DNA from: Nocardioides anomalus | GTDB taxonomy: Bacteria; Actinomycetota; Actinomycetes; Propionibacteriales; Nocardioidaceae | Length of the DNA: 64,000 bases | Direction of reading: 5' to 3' | Assembly: GCF_011046535.1 (NCBI RefSeq) | Contig: NZ_CP049257.1 | Location: forward strand, 3,968,001-4,032,000 | Shown: piece by piece, positions 35,293 through 42,938 of the stretch | Position numbering within the stretch: position 1 is the first letter of the stretch | How the letters are laid out: each line of letters opens with the position of its first letter | Program-made: the position numbers and the translations under genes | Notes under the pieces: generated by a model | Databases searched by the model: none | What the model was told of the DNA's origin: nothing | Seen by the model: only the letters and a program-made list of their open reading frames with translations

Positions 35293-36579
35293 ATGACCCC
35301 CCTGTTCCCGGCACGCCGTGCCGAGCGATTCGACCAGCTGGTCGAGGGCGGGCGGCGAGACGACGCCGCAGGAGCCGTCGACCCCGCGACCGCGGAGCTG
35401 CTCGAGCTGGTCAGCGCGCTGCGGGCCGCTCCGGAGCCCGAGGCCCGGCCGGCGTTCGTCTCCGACCTGCGCGCCCAGCTCATGGCCGCCGCCGAGACCG
35501 AGCTGGTCCCGGCCCCCGCCCGCTCCCGCGACGACGTCGCCCGGCTCACGATCACCCCGCGCCGCGGCCGGGGCGAGCGCCGCGTCAGCGTCGCCCTCGG
35601 CGCCGTCGCGATCATCGGCGCGACCACGTCGATGGCGGTGGCCTCCCAAGGCGCCCTCCCCGGTGACACGCTCTACCCGCTCAAGCGGGCGATCGAGAAC
35701 ACCCACACCGGCATCAGCGTGGGCGACGACGCCAAGGGCAAGACCATGCTCGGCAACGCCTCGGACCGCCTGAGCGAGGTCCGCGAGCTGTCCGGCAAGC
35801 CGGACCCGGACGCCCAGCTCATCGCGCAGACGCTCACCACCTTCTCCGACCAGGCCGGCGAGGCGGGCGATCACCTCATCAAGGACTTCCAGGAGAACGG
35901 CGACCAGAGCGCGATCAAGGACCTCATGCAGTTCACGCACCAGAGCGTGGAGACCTTGAGCGACCTCGAGTCCGCGATCCCCGACGGCGCCCACGACGCC
36001 CTGGTCGACGCGGCCGCCGTGGTCATGAGCCAGGACGCCACCGCCAGCAACCTCTGCCCGACCTGCGGTGAGCCGATCACCGAGCTGCCCGCGCAGCTCG
36101 TGGCCGGCGCCACCACCGCGGTCGGCGACGCCGCCGACGCCCTCACCGAGGCCGGCGAGCAGCTGACCCAGCCCCCGCCGAGCGAGGACGCGACCATCGG
36201 CGGCGGCAAGAACGACCCGAGCGGCATCGACCCACCCACCAACCCGGTCCAGGTTCCCTCGGTCATCCCGACCCCCAGCGTGGTCCCCACCGACGGCGGG
36301 GGTCTGCAGGACGTGGTCCCCACCCCGCCCGGCGGCCTCGGTGGCAACGGTGACGGCGGGAAGGGCGACGGCGGCAAGGGTGGCAAGGGCGGCAAGCTCG
36401 ACACCAAGACCCCGACCGCGCCCGTCGACCTGACCCCGGTGACCGACACCGTCAACCAGGTCGTCACCGGCGTCGTCGAGAGCGTCAACGGACTGCTCAA
36501 CGGCCTCACCGGCGGCCTCACCGGCGGTCTGACCGGATCCGGCACGGGTGGTGGCGCCGGGACCGGCGCCGGCCAGTAG
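35293..36579 (+). CDS. rsbN: Anti-sigma factor RsbN (DUF5667), membrane-anchored
   Basis: A 428-residue protein. The N-terminal cytoplasmic part (1-95; RRAERFDQLVEGGRRDDA, then LLELVSALRAAPEPEARPAF) corresponds to the BldN-binding domain of RsbN. A single transmembrane helix (VSVALGAVAIIGATTSMAVA) follows, then the DUF5667 segment GALPGDTLYPLKRAIENTHT and an extracytoplasmic helical region. A Cys pair CPTC lies near 255. The last 150 residues are low complexity: Pro/Val-rich, then Gly-Lys repeats and Gly-Leu-Thr repeats. It would hold sigma-BldN inactive at the membrane. ATG 35293 is taken over an upstream in-frame codon because the family N-terminus starts there. Confidence 0.88.
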   Translation: MTPLFPARRAERFDQLVEGGRRDDAAGAVDPATAELLELVSALRAAPEPEARPAFVSDLRAQLMAAAETELVPAPARSRDDVARLTITPRRGRGERRVSVALGAVAIIGATTSMAVASQGALPGDTLYPLKRAIENTHTGISVGDDAKGKTMLGNASDRLSEVRELSGKPDPDAQLIAQTLTTFSDQAGEAGDHLIKDFQENGDQSAIKDLMQFTHQSVETLSDLESAIPDGAHDALVDAAAVVMSQDATASNLCPTCGEPITELPAQLVAGATTAVGDAADALTEAGEQLTQPPPSEDATIGGGKNDPSGIDPPTNPVQVPSVIPTPSVVPTDGGGLQDVVPTPPGGLGGNGDGGKGDGGKGGKGGKLDTKTPTAPVDLTPVTDTVNQVVTGVVESVNGLLNGLTGGLTGGLTGSGTGGGAGTGAGQ

Positions 36580-36597
36580 TCCTCGCGGACGACGCTC

Positions 36598-37803
36598 CTA
36601 GCGGAAGACCGACTGCCGCTGCATGAGCAGCGAGTAGAGCGTGGACTGGATGGTCTCGCGCACCTCGTCGGTGACGTTGAAGACTAGCATCGGGTCGTCG
36701 GCCGCGCCGGCGTCGAACTCGTCGGTGCGGATCGGCTCGCCGAACTCCAGCAGCCACTTGCTGGGCAGCGGCACCAGGCCGAGCGGGCCCAGCCAGGGGA
36801 ACAGCGGGGTCACCGGGAGGTAGGGCAGGCCGAGCACCCGCGCCAGCGAGGGCAGGTTGGCCACCAGCGGGTAGATCTCCTCGGCGCCGACGACCGAGAG
36901 CGGGATGATCGGCACCTGGGTGCGCAGCGCCGCGGAGACGAAGCCGCCCCGCCCGAAGCGCTGGAGCTTGTAGCGCTCGGCGTACGGCTTGCCGATGCCC
37001 TTGAAGCCCTCGGGCCAGACGCCGACCAGCTCGCCGCTGCGCAGCATCCGCTCGGCGTCCTCGGCGCAGGCCAGGGTGGTGCCGCCCTTGCGGGCCAGGC
37101 TGCTCACCACCGGCATCTTGAAGACCAGGTCGGCACCGAGCGGGCGCAGGAAGCGACCGGTGGTGTCGTGGATGGACACCATGGTCATCAGCCCGTCGAC
37201 CGGGATGGTGCCGGAGTGGTTGGAGACCACGAGCGCGCCGCCCTCGGCGGGGATGTTCTCGGCGCCGCGGACCTCGATGCGGAACCACTTCTGCGCGATC
37301 GGGCGCAGCGCGGCCAGGAAGAAGCGCTCGGTGATCTCCTGGTCGAAGCCGTACTCGTCGACGACGTAGTCACCGGTCACCCGGCGGCGCAGGAAGGCCA
37401 GGAACCGGGCCAGCTGCGGCTCCCACTGCTCGCCGAACAGCTCGCGCGAGGCGTGCTGGAAGGCGGCCAGCCAGTCGCCGGCCGGGATGCCAGTGGTGGG
37501 CTCCCGCTCGACGGCGTACGCCGGGGGGCGGGGCCGCTCGGCCACGGGCGGGCTCGTCGCGGGCTCGTCGGGCGTGACCGGGGCGGGGCGGTCGGCACCG
37601 TCGATCCGGTCGCCGGCCTGTGCGCGCGGCCGCTGGCTCGGCCGCTGGCCCGACTGCTGGCTCGGCTGCTGGCTCGGCTGCTTCCCGGGCGGGTTCGACG
37701 GGCCGCCGGCCAGGCTGCGCGAGGCGGCGGACGGCTTGCCGTTGCCCTGGCCGCGCCCGGGGCGCCCGCGGGTGCCGATCGGGATGATCTCGGCGTCACC
37801 CAC
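36598..37803 (-). CDS. Lysophospholipid acyltransferase family protein (PlsC-like)
   Basis: A 401-residue protein with a Gln/Ser/Pro-rich disordered N-terminus (repeats of the type QPSQQ, about 30-60) and a C-terminal acyltransferase domain (about 175-390). The catalytic block is VVSNHSGTIPVDGLM; further conserved segments are VWPEGFKGIGKPYAERY and PIIPLSVVGAEEIYP. Such proteins transfer acyl groups to lysophosphatidic acid or related lipids at the membrane. It is co-directional with the SDR gene, overlapping its stop by 8 bases; the pair and the upstream bS22 and HTH genes resemble the M. tuberculosis Rv0500A-Rv0502 order. Confidence 0.85.
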   Translation of the reverse strand: MGDAEIIPIGTRGRPGRGQGNGKPSAASRSLAGGPSNPPGKQPSQQPSQQSGQRPSQRPRAQAGDRIDGADRPAPVTPDEPATSPPVAERPRPPAYAVEREPTTGIPAGDWLAAFQHASRELFGEQWEPQLARFLAFLRRRVTGDYVVDEYGFDQEITERFFLAALRPIAQKWFRIEVRGAENIPAEGGALVVSNHSGTIPVDGLMTMVSIHDTTGRFLRPLGADLVFKMPVVSSLARKGGTTLACAEDAERMLRSGELVGVWPEGFKGIGKPYAERYKLQRFGRGGFVSAALRTQVPIIPLSVVGAEEIYPLVANLPSLARVLGLPYLPVTPLFPWLGPLGLVPLPSKWLLEFGEPIRTDEFDAGAADDPMLVFNVTDEVRETIQSTLYSLLMQRQSVFR

Positions 37804-38884
37804 GCGACTCGCCCCCGGCGGTGCCGGTCACCGAGGTGAGCGCGGGCGGGTCGGTGGGCGAGGGCAGCTGGTCGAGCACGGCGGTCAGCGCACGCTCGAC
37901 CCGGCCACCGGTGGGCGTCAGGCCGGCTGCGAAGTCCTCGAAGGCGCTGGCCGTGGTGAACGACGGCTCGAAGCCGAGCCGCTCGCGCATCCGCGTGGTG
38001 TCCACGCCGCGACCGTAGGTGAGGAAGCTGAGCTGTTCCGGAGAGAAGTCGGCCAGCCGGGCGCTGCGCAGCACGTTGCCGACGCCGCCGACCGCGAAGC
38101 CGGGCATCGGCACCGTCGGGCGCCGCAGCCGGCGCAGGGCCTGGGAGAGCATGAGCACGCCGTCGCCGGCCACGTTGAAGGTGCCGGGCAGGTCGGCGCG
38201 CACCGCGTGCACCAGGAGGTCCATCAGGTCCTGCTCGTGCAGGAACTGCAGGCGGGCGTCGAAGCCGAGCACGGTCGGGATGACCGGCAGCCGGAAGTAC
38301 GATGTGATCGGGCTGACCACGTGCGGGCCGATGACGTTGGCGCAGCGCAGGGTGGTGACCCGGACGTCGGGGCGGCGGCGGGCGAAGCCGCGGACGTAGC
38401 CCTCGATCTCGGCGACGTCCTTGGCGTAGCCCGAGCGCGGGGCGCGCCGCGGCTCCATGTCCTCGGTGAACATGGCCGGGTCGCGGTTGCTCGCGCCGTA
38501 CACCGTGGTCGTCGACTTCACCACGAGGTGCTGCACGCTCGGCGCCTTCTGGCACGCAGCGAGCAGCTGCATGGTGCCGATGACGTTGAGCTCCTTCATC
38601 GTGCCGCGCCCGCCGGCGCTGCCCGGCGTCGAGATCACGCTCATGTGCACGACCGTGTCGACGTCCTCCTTGGCGATCACCTTGGCGATCACCGGGTTGC
38701 GGATGTCGGCGCGGACGAAGGACACGTCGCCGACGTCCCCGCGGGGCGGGACGACGTCGACGCCGATGACCCGGGCCACGGTCGGGTCCTGGGCGATGGC
38801 GCGCGCCGAGCGGCGGCCGAGGTCTCGGGAGACCCCGGTCACGAGGACGACCCGGTCGCGGGTCCGTCCCTGGGCGCTCGCCAT
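37796..38884 (-). CDS. NAD-dependent epimerase/dehydratase family protein (extended SDR)
   Basis: A 362-residue SDR-fold protein. The N-terminal nucleotide motif is LVTGVSRDLGRRSARA, a slightly changed GxxGxxG (VSRDLG), the mid region has VVHMSVISTPG, and the active-site area reads KSTTTVYGASN followed by GYAKDVAEIE in place of the usual YxxxK, with the Tyr-x3-Asp change of the Lys to Asp. NAD binding may persist while classical epimerase chemistry may not. C-terminal substrate-domain elements (FLHEQDLMDLLVHAV) are present. It is similar in order and size to the M. tuberculosis gene called galE2. Confidence 0.8.
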   Translation of the reverse strand: MASAQGRTRDRVVLVTGVSRDLGRRSARAIAQDPTVARVIGVDVVPPRGDVGDVSFVRADIRNPVIAKVIAKEDVDTVVHMSVISTPGSAGGRGTMKELNVIGTMQLLAACQKAPSVQHLVVKSTTTVYGASNRDPAMFTEDMEPRRAPRSGYAKDVAEIEGYVRGFARRRPDVRVTTLRCANVIGPHVVSPITSYFRLPVIPTVLGFDARLQFLHEQDLMDLLVHAVRADLPGTFNVAGDGVLMLSQALRRLRRPTVPMPGFAVGGVGNVLRSARLADFSPEQLSFLTYGRGVDTTRMRERLGFEPSFTTASAFEDFAAGLTPTGGRVERALTAVLDQLPSPTDPPALTSVTGTAGGESRG

Positions 38885-38920
38885 CTCAGACCCTGTCTGT
38901 GGGGGACGGGGAGGCGGTGG

Positions 38921-39022
38921 TTACTTGCCGAGCTTGCGACGCTGCACGCGCGTCTTCTTCAGCAGCTTGCGGTGCTTCTTCTTCGCCATGCGCTTGCGCC
39001 GCTTCTTGATGACCGAACCCAC
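38921..39022 (-). CDS. Small basic ribosomal protein bS22
   Basis: A 33-residue, extremely basic protein: V(M)[32 protein letters not shown]. This is the actinobacterial 30S protein bS22 (family AURKAIP1/COX24-like), seen bound near the decoding centre in mycobacterial ribosome structures. GTG 39022 has GAGAGG 8 bases upstream; the TAA stop is at 38921. It is too short for standard ORF cut-offs, and the longer frame on the same bases is not real. The gene lies between the excisionase-like HTH gene and the SDR gene, its usual place. Confidence 0.9.
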   Translation of the reverse strand: MGSVIKKRRKRMAKKKHRKLLKKTRVQRRKLGK

Positions 39023-39184
39023 GGTGTACCTCTCGCCACGGACAGCCCGGGACGGCCACGAGCCGCACCCCAGCATCCCGTGGTCACTCCACAGGACCGG
39101 GCAAGCCTATCCGCCGCACCGTGAGGCGCCGAATGGGCGAGACGTGAGGTGGCCGACAGCCTCCCCGCGCGTGGACGGCGCAGG

Positions 39185-39385
39185 TCAGCCGGCGCTGTAG
39201 AAGCTCTTGCGGAGGTACTCGTTGACGTCCTCCTCGACCACCCGGAACGAGCGGCCGACGCGCACGGCAGGCAGGTCACCGTTGTGGACCAGGCGATACA
39301 CCGTCATCTTCGAGACGCGCATCATCGCCGCGACCTCGGCCACGGTGAGGAACTTCGCCTCCGACATGTCCCCCGAACCAACCAT
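39185..39385 (-). CDS. Excisionase-like helix-turn-helix DNA-binding protein
   Basis: A 66-residue MerR/excisionase-type winged helix protein: KFLTVAEVAAMMRVSKMTVY is the HTH, RLVHNGDLPAVRVGRSFRV the wing, then a short helix. Orthologues lie next to bS22 and proC across Actinobacteria (Rv0500A in M. tuberculosis, SCO3328/bdtA in Streptomyces, from memory). An ATG six codons in (39367) with GGGGGA close upstream is an alternative start. The 164 bases upstream to acuC hold AT-richer sequence likely to contain its promoter; nothing else was seen there. Confidence 0.85.
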   Translation of the reverse strand: MVGSGDMSEAKFLTVAEVAAMMRVSKMTVYRLVHNGDLPAVRVGRSFRVVEEDVNEYLRKSFYSAG

Positions 39386-39549
39386 CGTGCACCGTTCTTC
39401 CTCGGCCTCGCGTCACCGGCTTCCCCACCGGTGAGCATCGCGCTGCCTCCTCAGGGAGAATAGAGGCAGTTGTGACTCATGGGGAATAGGTTCGCGAAAG
39501 TGCCTGCAGTTGTCTGGGCGTGTCGACTTGATCCGGACGGGTCGGAGGC

Positions 39550-40746
39550 TCAGGGCAGCGGGTCGAGCCCGTGCAGCGGGAAGAGCGCCGTCCGGGTCGC
39601 GTTGACCTCGCGGTCCAGCCACGCGTCGGGGTCGTAGCCCTCGCGCCAGTCGCGGTACGCCGGCGTGCGGCCGTCGGTCATCGAGCGCGGCGCGCTGACG
39701 CCGGTGCGCTCCAGGACGTAGGCGCGCCAGGCCTCGGGCGTCGGCGTGGCCGGGTCCACCGGGCGGCCGGCGACGGCGCCGAGCAGGTGGCTCCACGCGC
39801 GCGGGACGACGTCGACGAGCGCGTAGCCCCCGCCGCCCGTGGCCACCCAGCGACCGCCGGTGACCTCGTGGGCCAGCTCGTGCAGGGCGAGGTACGCCGC
39901 GCGCTGGCCGTCCACGCTGAGCATCAGGTGGGCGAGCGGGTCCTCGGCGTGGGAGTCGCAGCCGTGCTGGGTCACCAGCACCTCGGGCGCGAACTCGCGG
40001 ACCAGGTCGGGCACGACGGCGTGGAAGGCCCGCAGCCAGCCGGCGTCGCCGGTGCCGGGCGGGAGGGCCACGTTGGCCGCGGAGCCCTCCGCGCCGGGGC
40101 CGCCGACGTCCTGGGCGAAGCCGGTGCCGGGGAAGAGGAACTGCCCGGTCTCGTGCACGGAGATGGTGAGCACCCGGGGGTCGTCCCAGAAGACCGCCTG
40201 CACCCCGTCGCCGTGGTGCACGTCGACGTCGACGTAGGCGATCCTCTGCACGCCGGCGTCGAGCAGGGAGCGGATGCCGATGGCCACGTCGTTGTAGACG
40301 CAGAAGCCGCTGGCCCGGTCGGGCATCGCGTGGTGCAGGCCGCCGGTGATGTTGGCGGCGTGCAGGGCCTCGCCGCTGCCGACCAGCCGGAAGGCCTCGA
40401 GGCTGGCGCCGACCACGTGCGCCGCCGCCTCGTGCATCCCGAGGAAGACCGGGTTGTCGTCGCTGCCCAGCCCGACCTCGAGCTCGGCCCGGCCGGTGCG
40501 GCCCGCACGCTGGACGGCCTCGATGAGCCGCTGGTCGTGGACGGTCGCGATCTCCTCGTCGGTGGCGTGGCGCGCGGGGACCACGCGCAGCGCGCCGCCG
40601 GTGGTGACACCGAGCTCGTGGGCCAGCTGCATGGTCAGCGCGACCCGGACCGGGGCCATCGGGTGGGCGGGGCCGAAGTCGTAGTCGGTCAGCGTGGGGT
40701 CGAAGACCACCGCGCTCGGGCCCGTGCACCCGCTGGCCCCCTCCAT
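39550..40746 (-). CDS. acuC: Acetoin utilization protein AcuC / class I-II histone deacetylase-like
   Basis: A 398-residue zinc-dependent deacetylase of lysine side chains (in Bacillus AcuC deacetylates acetyl-CoA synthetase). Motifs: HPMAPVRVALTMQLA at the start, GGLHHAMPDRASGFCVYND with the catalytic His pair, VDVDVHHGDGVQ with the zinc Asp and His, and TQHGCDSHAEDPLAHL with the second zinc Asp. ATG 40746 is chosen because TAGCGT lies 7 bases upstream (leaderless layout); a start at 40818 would overlap the trpS leader peptide. It is divergent from trpS. Confidence 0.88.
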   Translation of the reverse strand: MEGASGCTGPSAVVFDPTLTDYDFGPAHPMAPVRVALTMQLAHELGVTTGGALRVVPARHATDEEIATVHDQRLIEAVQRAGRTGRAELEVGLGSDDNPVFLGMHEAAAHVVGASLEAFRLVGSGEALHAANITGGLHHAMPDRASGFCVYNDVAIGIRSLLDAGVQRIAYVDVDVHHGDGVQAVFWDDPRVLTISVHETGQFLFPGTGFAQDVGGPGAEGSAANVALPPGTGDAGWLRAFHAVVPDLVREFAPEVLVTQHGCDSHAEDPLAHLMLSVDGQRAAYLALHELAHEVTGGRWVATGGGGYALVDVVPRAWSHLLGAVAGRPVDPATPTPEAWRAYVLERTGVSAPRSMTDGRTPAYRDWREGYDPDAWLDREVNATRTALFPLHGLDPLP

Positions 40747-40769
40747 GTCCGCGACGCTACCGTGGGCGC

Positions 40770-40808
40770 GTGCTGACGACGCGTCGTACCCAGTGGTGGC
40801 CCGCCTGA
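40770..40808 (+). CDS. trpS leader peptide with tandem Trp codons
   Basis: GTG 40770 opens a 12-codon reading frame, (M)LTTRRTQWWPA, ending in TGA 40806. Two adjacent TGG codons (40794-40799) are placed exactly at the 5-prime arm of the first of three mutually exclusive hairpins upstream of trpS. Trp is rare, so a WW pair in a peptide this short is the signature of a ribosome-stalling leader. Its promoter must lie within the first codons of the divergent acuC gene. Confidence 0.75.
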   Translation: MLTTRRTQWWPA

Positions 40809-40862
40809 CGGCGGCCACCTGTCCTCACGCACCTCTTCCTTCCGGCCGCCCACGGGCGGCCG
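40795..40862 (+). promoter_or_regulatory. Ribosome-mediated transcription attenuator of trpS
   Basis: Four segments are visible. Segment 1 (40795-40805, overlapping the Trp codons) pairs with segment 2 (40810-40819), GGTGGCC-GCC against GGCGGCCACC with one bulged C. Segment 2 (GGCGGCC, 40810-40816) can instead pair with segment 3 (GGCCGCC, 40844-40850). Segment 3 pairs with segment 4 to form the terminator. A ribosome stalled on TGG for lack of charged tRNA-Trp would hide segment 1, allow 2:3 and so let transcription reach trpS. Confidence 0.75.
40843..40862 (+). terminator. Attenuator terminator hairpin before trpS
   Basis: CGGCCGCCC and GGGCGGCCG form a perfect 9-base-pair stem with a two-base loop (or 8 pairs with a four-base loop). 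No U-run follows, which is common for terminators of high-GC actinobacteria. It is the 3:4 structure of the attenuator and lies 48 bases before the trpS start. Confidence 0.65.
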
Positions 40863-40909
40863 TTCGCTACGCGTCCCACCCGTGGGCTCTCTCACCAGGA
40901 GCTCCACCC

Positions 40910-41860
40910 ATGACCCGCACGCTCTCCCTGCTCACCCCCTCCGGGCACCTGACCCTCGGCTCCTACCTCGGGGCCCTGCTGCCGATGTCGCGTCGCCAGG
41001 ACGACGCCTTCTACGGCCTCTCCGACCTGCACGCCCTGACCGTGACGCACGCGCCGGCCGAGGTCCGCGCGTACGCCGACGAGATGGCCACGCTGTTCCT
41101 CGCGGTCGGGCTGGACCGGGCCACGCTGTTCCGGCAGAGCCACGTCCCGGCGCACGCGCAGCTGGCCTACCTGCTCGAGTGCGTCGCGACGACCGGTGAG
41201 CTGAACCGGATGGTGCAGTTCAAGGAGAAGGGTCGCGGCGTGGACTCGACGCGGGTCTCGCTGTTCACCTACCCGGCGCTGATGGCGGCCGACATCCTGC
41301 TCTACCGACCCGCCGCCGTGCCGGTCGGCGCGGACCAGAAGCAGCACGTCGAGCTGGCCCGGGACCTGGCCCAGCGGTTCAACCGGCTCTACGGACCGGT
41401 CTTCGTCGTGCCCGAGGTGGTCACCGCCTCCGACGGCTCCGCGCGGGTGATGGACCTGCTGCACCCCGACCGGAAGATGTCGAAGTCCGCCGACACCGCC
41501 GGCACCATCCACCTGCTCGATCCGCCCGACGTCGTGCGCCGCAAGGTCTCCCGCGCAGTGACCGACTCCGACACCGGCCCGTCCGCGGTGCGCTCCGACC
41601 CGGCCAAGCCGGGCGTGTCCAACCTGCTCGCGGTCCTGGTGGCCTGCGGTGGCTCGGCCGACGGCCTGACGACGTACGGCGCGCTCAAGGCGGCGGTGAC
41701 CGATGCGGTCGTGGCCACGCTGGCGCCGGTGCAGGAGCGGCACGCCGAGCTGGCCGCCGACCCGGCGCACGTCGCCTCGGTGTTCGAGGCGGGCGCCGCG
41801 CGGTGCCGGGAGGTCACCGCGCCGGTGCTGGCCGCGGCGCAGTCAGCGATCGGGCTGTGA
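40910..41860 (+). CDS. trpS: Tryptophanyl-tRNA synthetase, attenuator-controlled (TrpRS1-like)
   Basis: A 316-residue class I synthetase charging tRNA-Trp. The HIGH-type motif is SGHLTLGSYLGALLP (about 12-26) and the second motif is a perfect KMSKS (about 189-193); LNRMVQFKEKG and FTYPALMAADILLY are typical TrpRS segments. GGAG precedes ATG 40910 by 9 bases. The gene order with AcuC, the HTH gene, bldN and proC, and the upstream attenuator match the auxiliary, indolmycin-resistant TrpRS1 of Streptomyces coelicolor, which is known to be controlled by ribosome-mediated attenuation. Whether this is the only trpS of the organism is unknown. Its end overlaps the convergent kelch gene by 18 bases. 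Confidence 0.92.
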   Translation: MTRTLSLLTPSGHLTLGSYLGALLPMSRRQDDAFYGLSDLHALTVTHAPAEVRAYADEMATLFLAVGLDRATLFRQSHVPAHAQLAYLLECVATTGELNRMVQFKEKGRGVDSTRVSLFTYPALMAADILLYRPAAVPVGADQKQHVELARDLAQRFNRLYGPVFVVPEVVTASDGSARVMDLLHPDRKMSKSADTAGTIHLLDPPDVVRRKVSRAVTDSDTGPSAVRSDPAKPGVSNLLAVLVACGGSADGLTTYGALKAAVTDAVVATLAPVQERHAELAADPAHVASVFEAGAARCREVTAPVLAAAQSAIGL

Positions 41861-42934
41861 GAGCGCCCAGGCCTGTCCGACCGGCCGGAAGGCGCGGTCG
41901 GTGCCGCCCACGGTGACCAGCCGGTCGCCGGCCCAGACCGAGGCGAGGTCCTGGCGGATCGGGGAGCCGGGGCGGCCGAGCAGCGTCCAGGTGCCGGCGT
42001 CGTCGTCGTAGACGAAGCCGCCGACGGCGACGAGCGGTCCGGACGCGGCGTCCAGGGGCCAGGCGTCGGCCCCGGCGTCGCCGTACGCCGGCGGGTCGCC
42101 GGCCAGCGGCGACCACGCTCCGGTCGAGGGATCGAGCCGGCCGCCGTGGGGGTAGGGCCGGTCCCAGGCGTCGACCTCGCCGCCGTCGTCGCTCCCGAAG
42201 TCGGGGTTGACCAGGTGCTGCCCGGTCCAGTGCACGAACGGCCCGGTCTGACCCGTCTCGGGCAGCCGCCGCCACGTCGTGCCGTCCCACAGGTCGGCCC
42301 GGGTCAGGGTCGGCTCGTCCGGGGCCGTGTCCCTGTCGTCGGCCCCGATGAGCACCACCCCCACGGGCGTGGCGAACAGCCCGCTGTCGCGCAGCCGCGG
42401 CGCGAGGTCGTCGCTCGGCAGGTCGCTCCAGGTCCGCGTGGCCAGGTCGAGGGCCTGCACCTGGGCGCGGACGTGGCTGTAGACCACACCGTCCAGCGCC
42501 GTCTCGGGAGCGCCCCCCGCGCCCGCCGGCAGCGCGGTCCAGGCGTCGGCCGTCGCGTCGTAGGACCACCACTGCCGGTCGTCGCCGACCACCGGCACGC
42601 CGTCGACGACCACGTGCCCGGTGAACCGGTCCACCTCCAGGGGTGCGTCGGCCAGGGGGCGCCAGGCGTCACGGTCCGGGTCGTACGCCGCGCCGTCGCG
42701 GGTGCCGTCGTGCTGGTCCACGCAGCTGGCGCTGGGCGGGCAGCCCGAGCCGGTGTGACCGCCGAGGGCCAGCACCTCCGAGCCCGTCCAGGCGAGCAGC
42801 GGGCCGTAGCGCGCCGACAGCGGCGGGTCGGCGGCCCGGCTCCAGGTGCCCGCCGACGGCCGGTCCACCGTGCCGTCCGCGTCGGCGCAACCGGCGAGGG
42901 CCAGGGCGAGCAGGAGCGCGGCGAGGAGGCGCAT
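41843..42934 (-). CDS. Kelch/beta-propeller lipoprotein
   Basis: A 363-residue exported protein. The signal peptide MRLLAALLLALALAGC ends in a lipobox, with the modified Cys at residue 16. The rest consists of repeated strands with the kelch pattern (LLAWTGSEVLALGGHT, then YDPDRDAWRPLADAP, YDATADAWTALP, LDLATRTWSDLP, LDPSTGAWSPLAG), suggesting five or six blades. No catalytic residues are evident, so it is probably a surface binding or scaffold protein. It overlaps the end of trpS on the other strand. Confidence 0.8.
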   Translation of the reverse strand: MRLLAALLLALALAGCADADGTVDRPSAGTWSRAADPPLSARYGPLLAWTGSEVLALGGHTGSGCPPSASCVDQHDGTRDGAAYDPDRDAWRPLADAPLEVDRFTGHVVVDGVPVVGDDRQWWSYDATADAWTALPAGAGGAPETALDGVVYSHVRAQVQALDLATRTWSDLPSDDLAPRLRDSGLFATPVGVVLIGADDRDTAPDEPTLTRADLWDGTTWRRLPETGQTGPFVHWTGQHLVNPDFGSDDGGEVDAWDRPYPHGGRLDPSTGAWSPLAGDPPAYGDAGADAWPLDAASGPLVAVGGFVYDDDAGTWTLLGRPGSPIRQDLASVWAGDRLVTVGGTDRAFRPVGQAWALSQPDR

Positions 42935-42938
42935 CCGG

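Noticed and set aside
36355..36400. Short direct repeats in the rsbN 3-prime half
   Set aside because: They encode the Gly-Lys low-complexity tail and keep frame; no evidence of a mobile or regulatory repeat.
38886..39068. A 60-residue frame over the bS22 gene
   Set aside because: It is out of frame with the 33-codon basic protein, which has a proper ribosome-binding site and family sequence.
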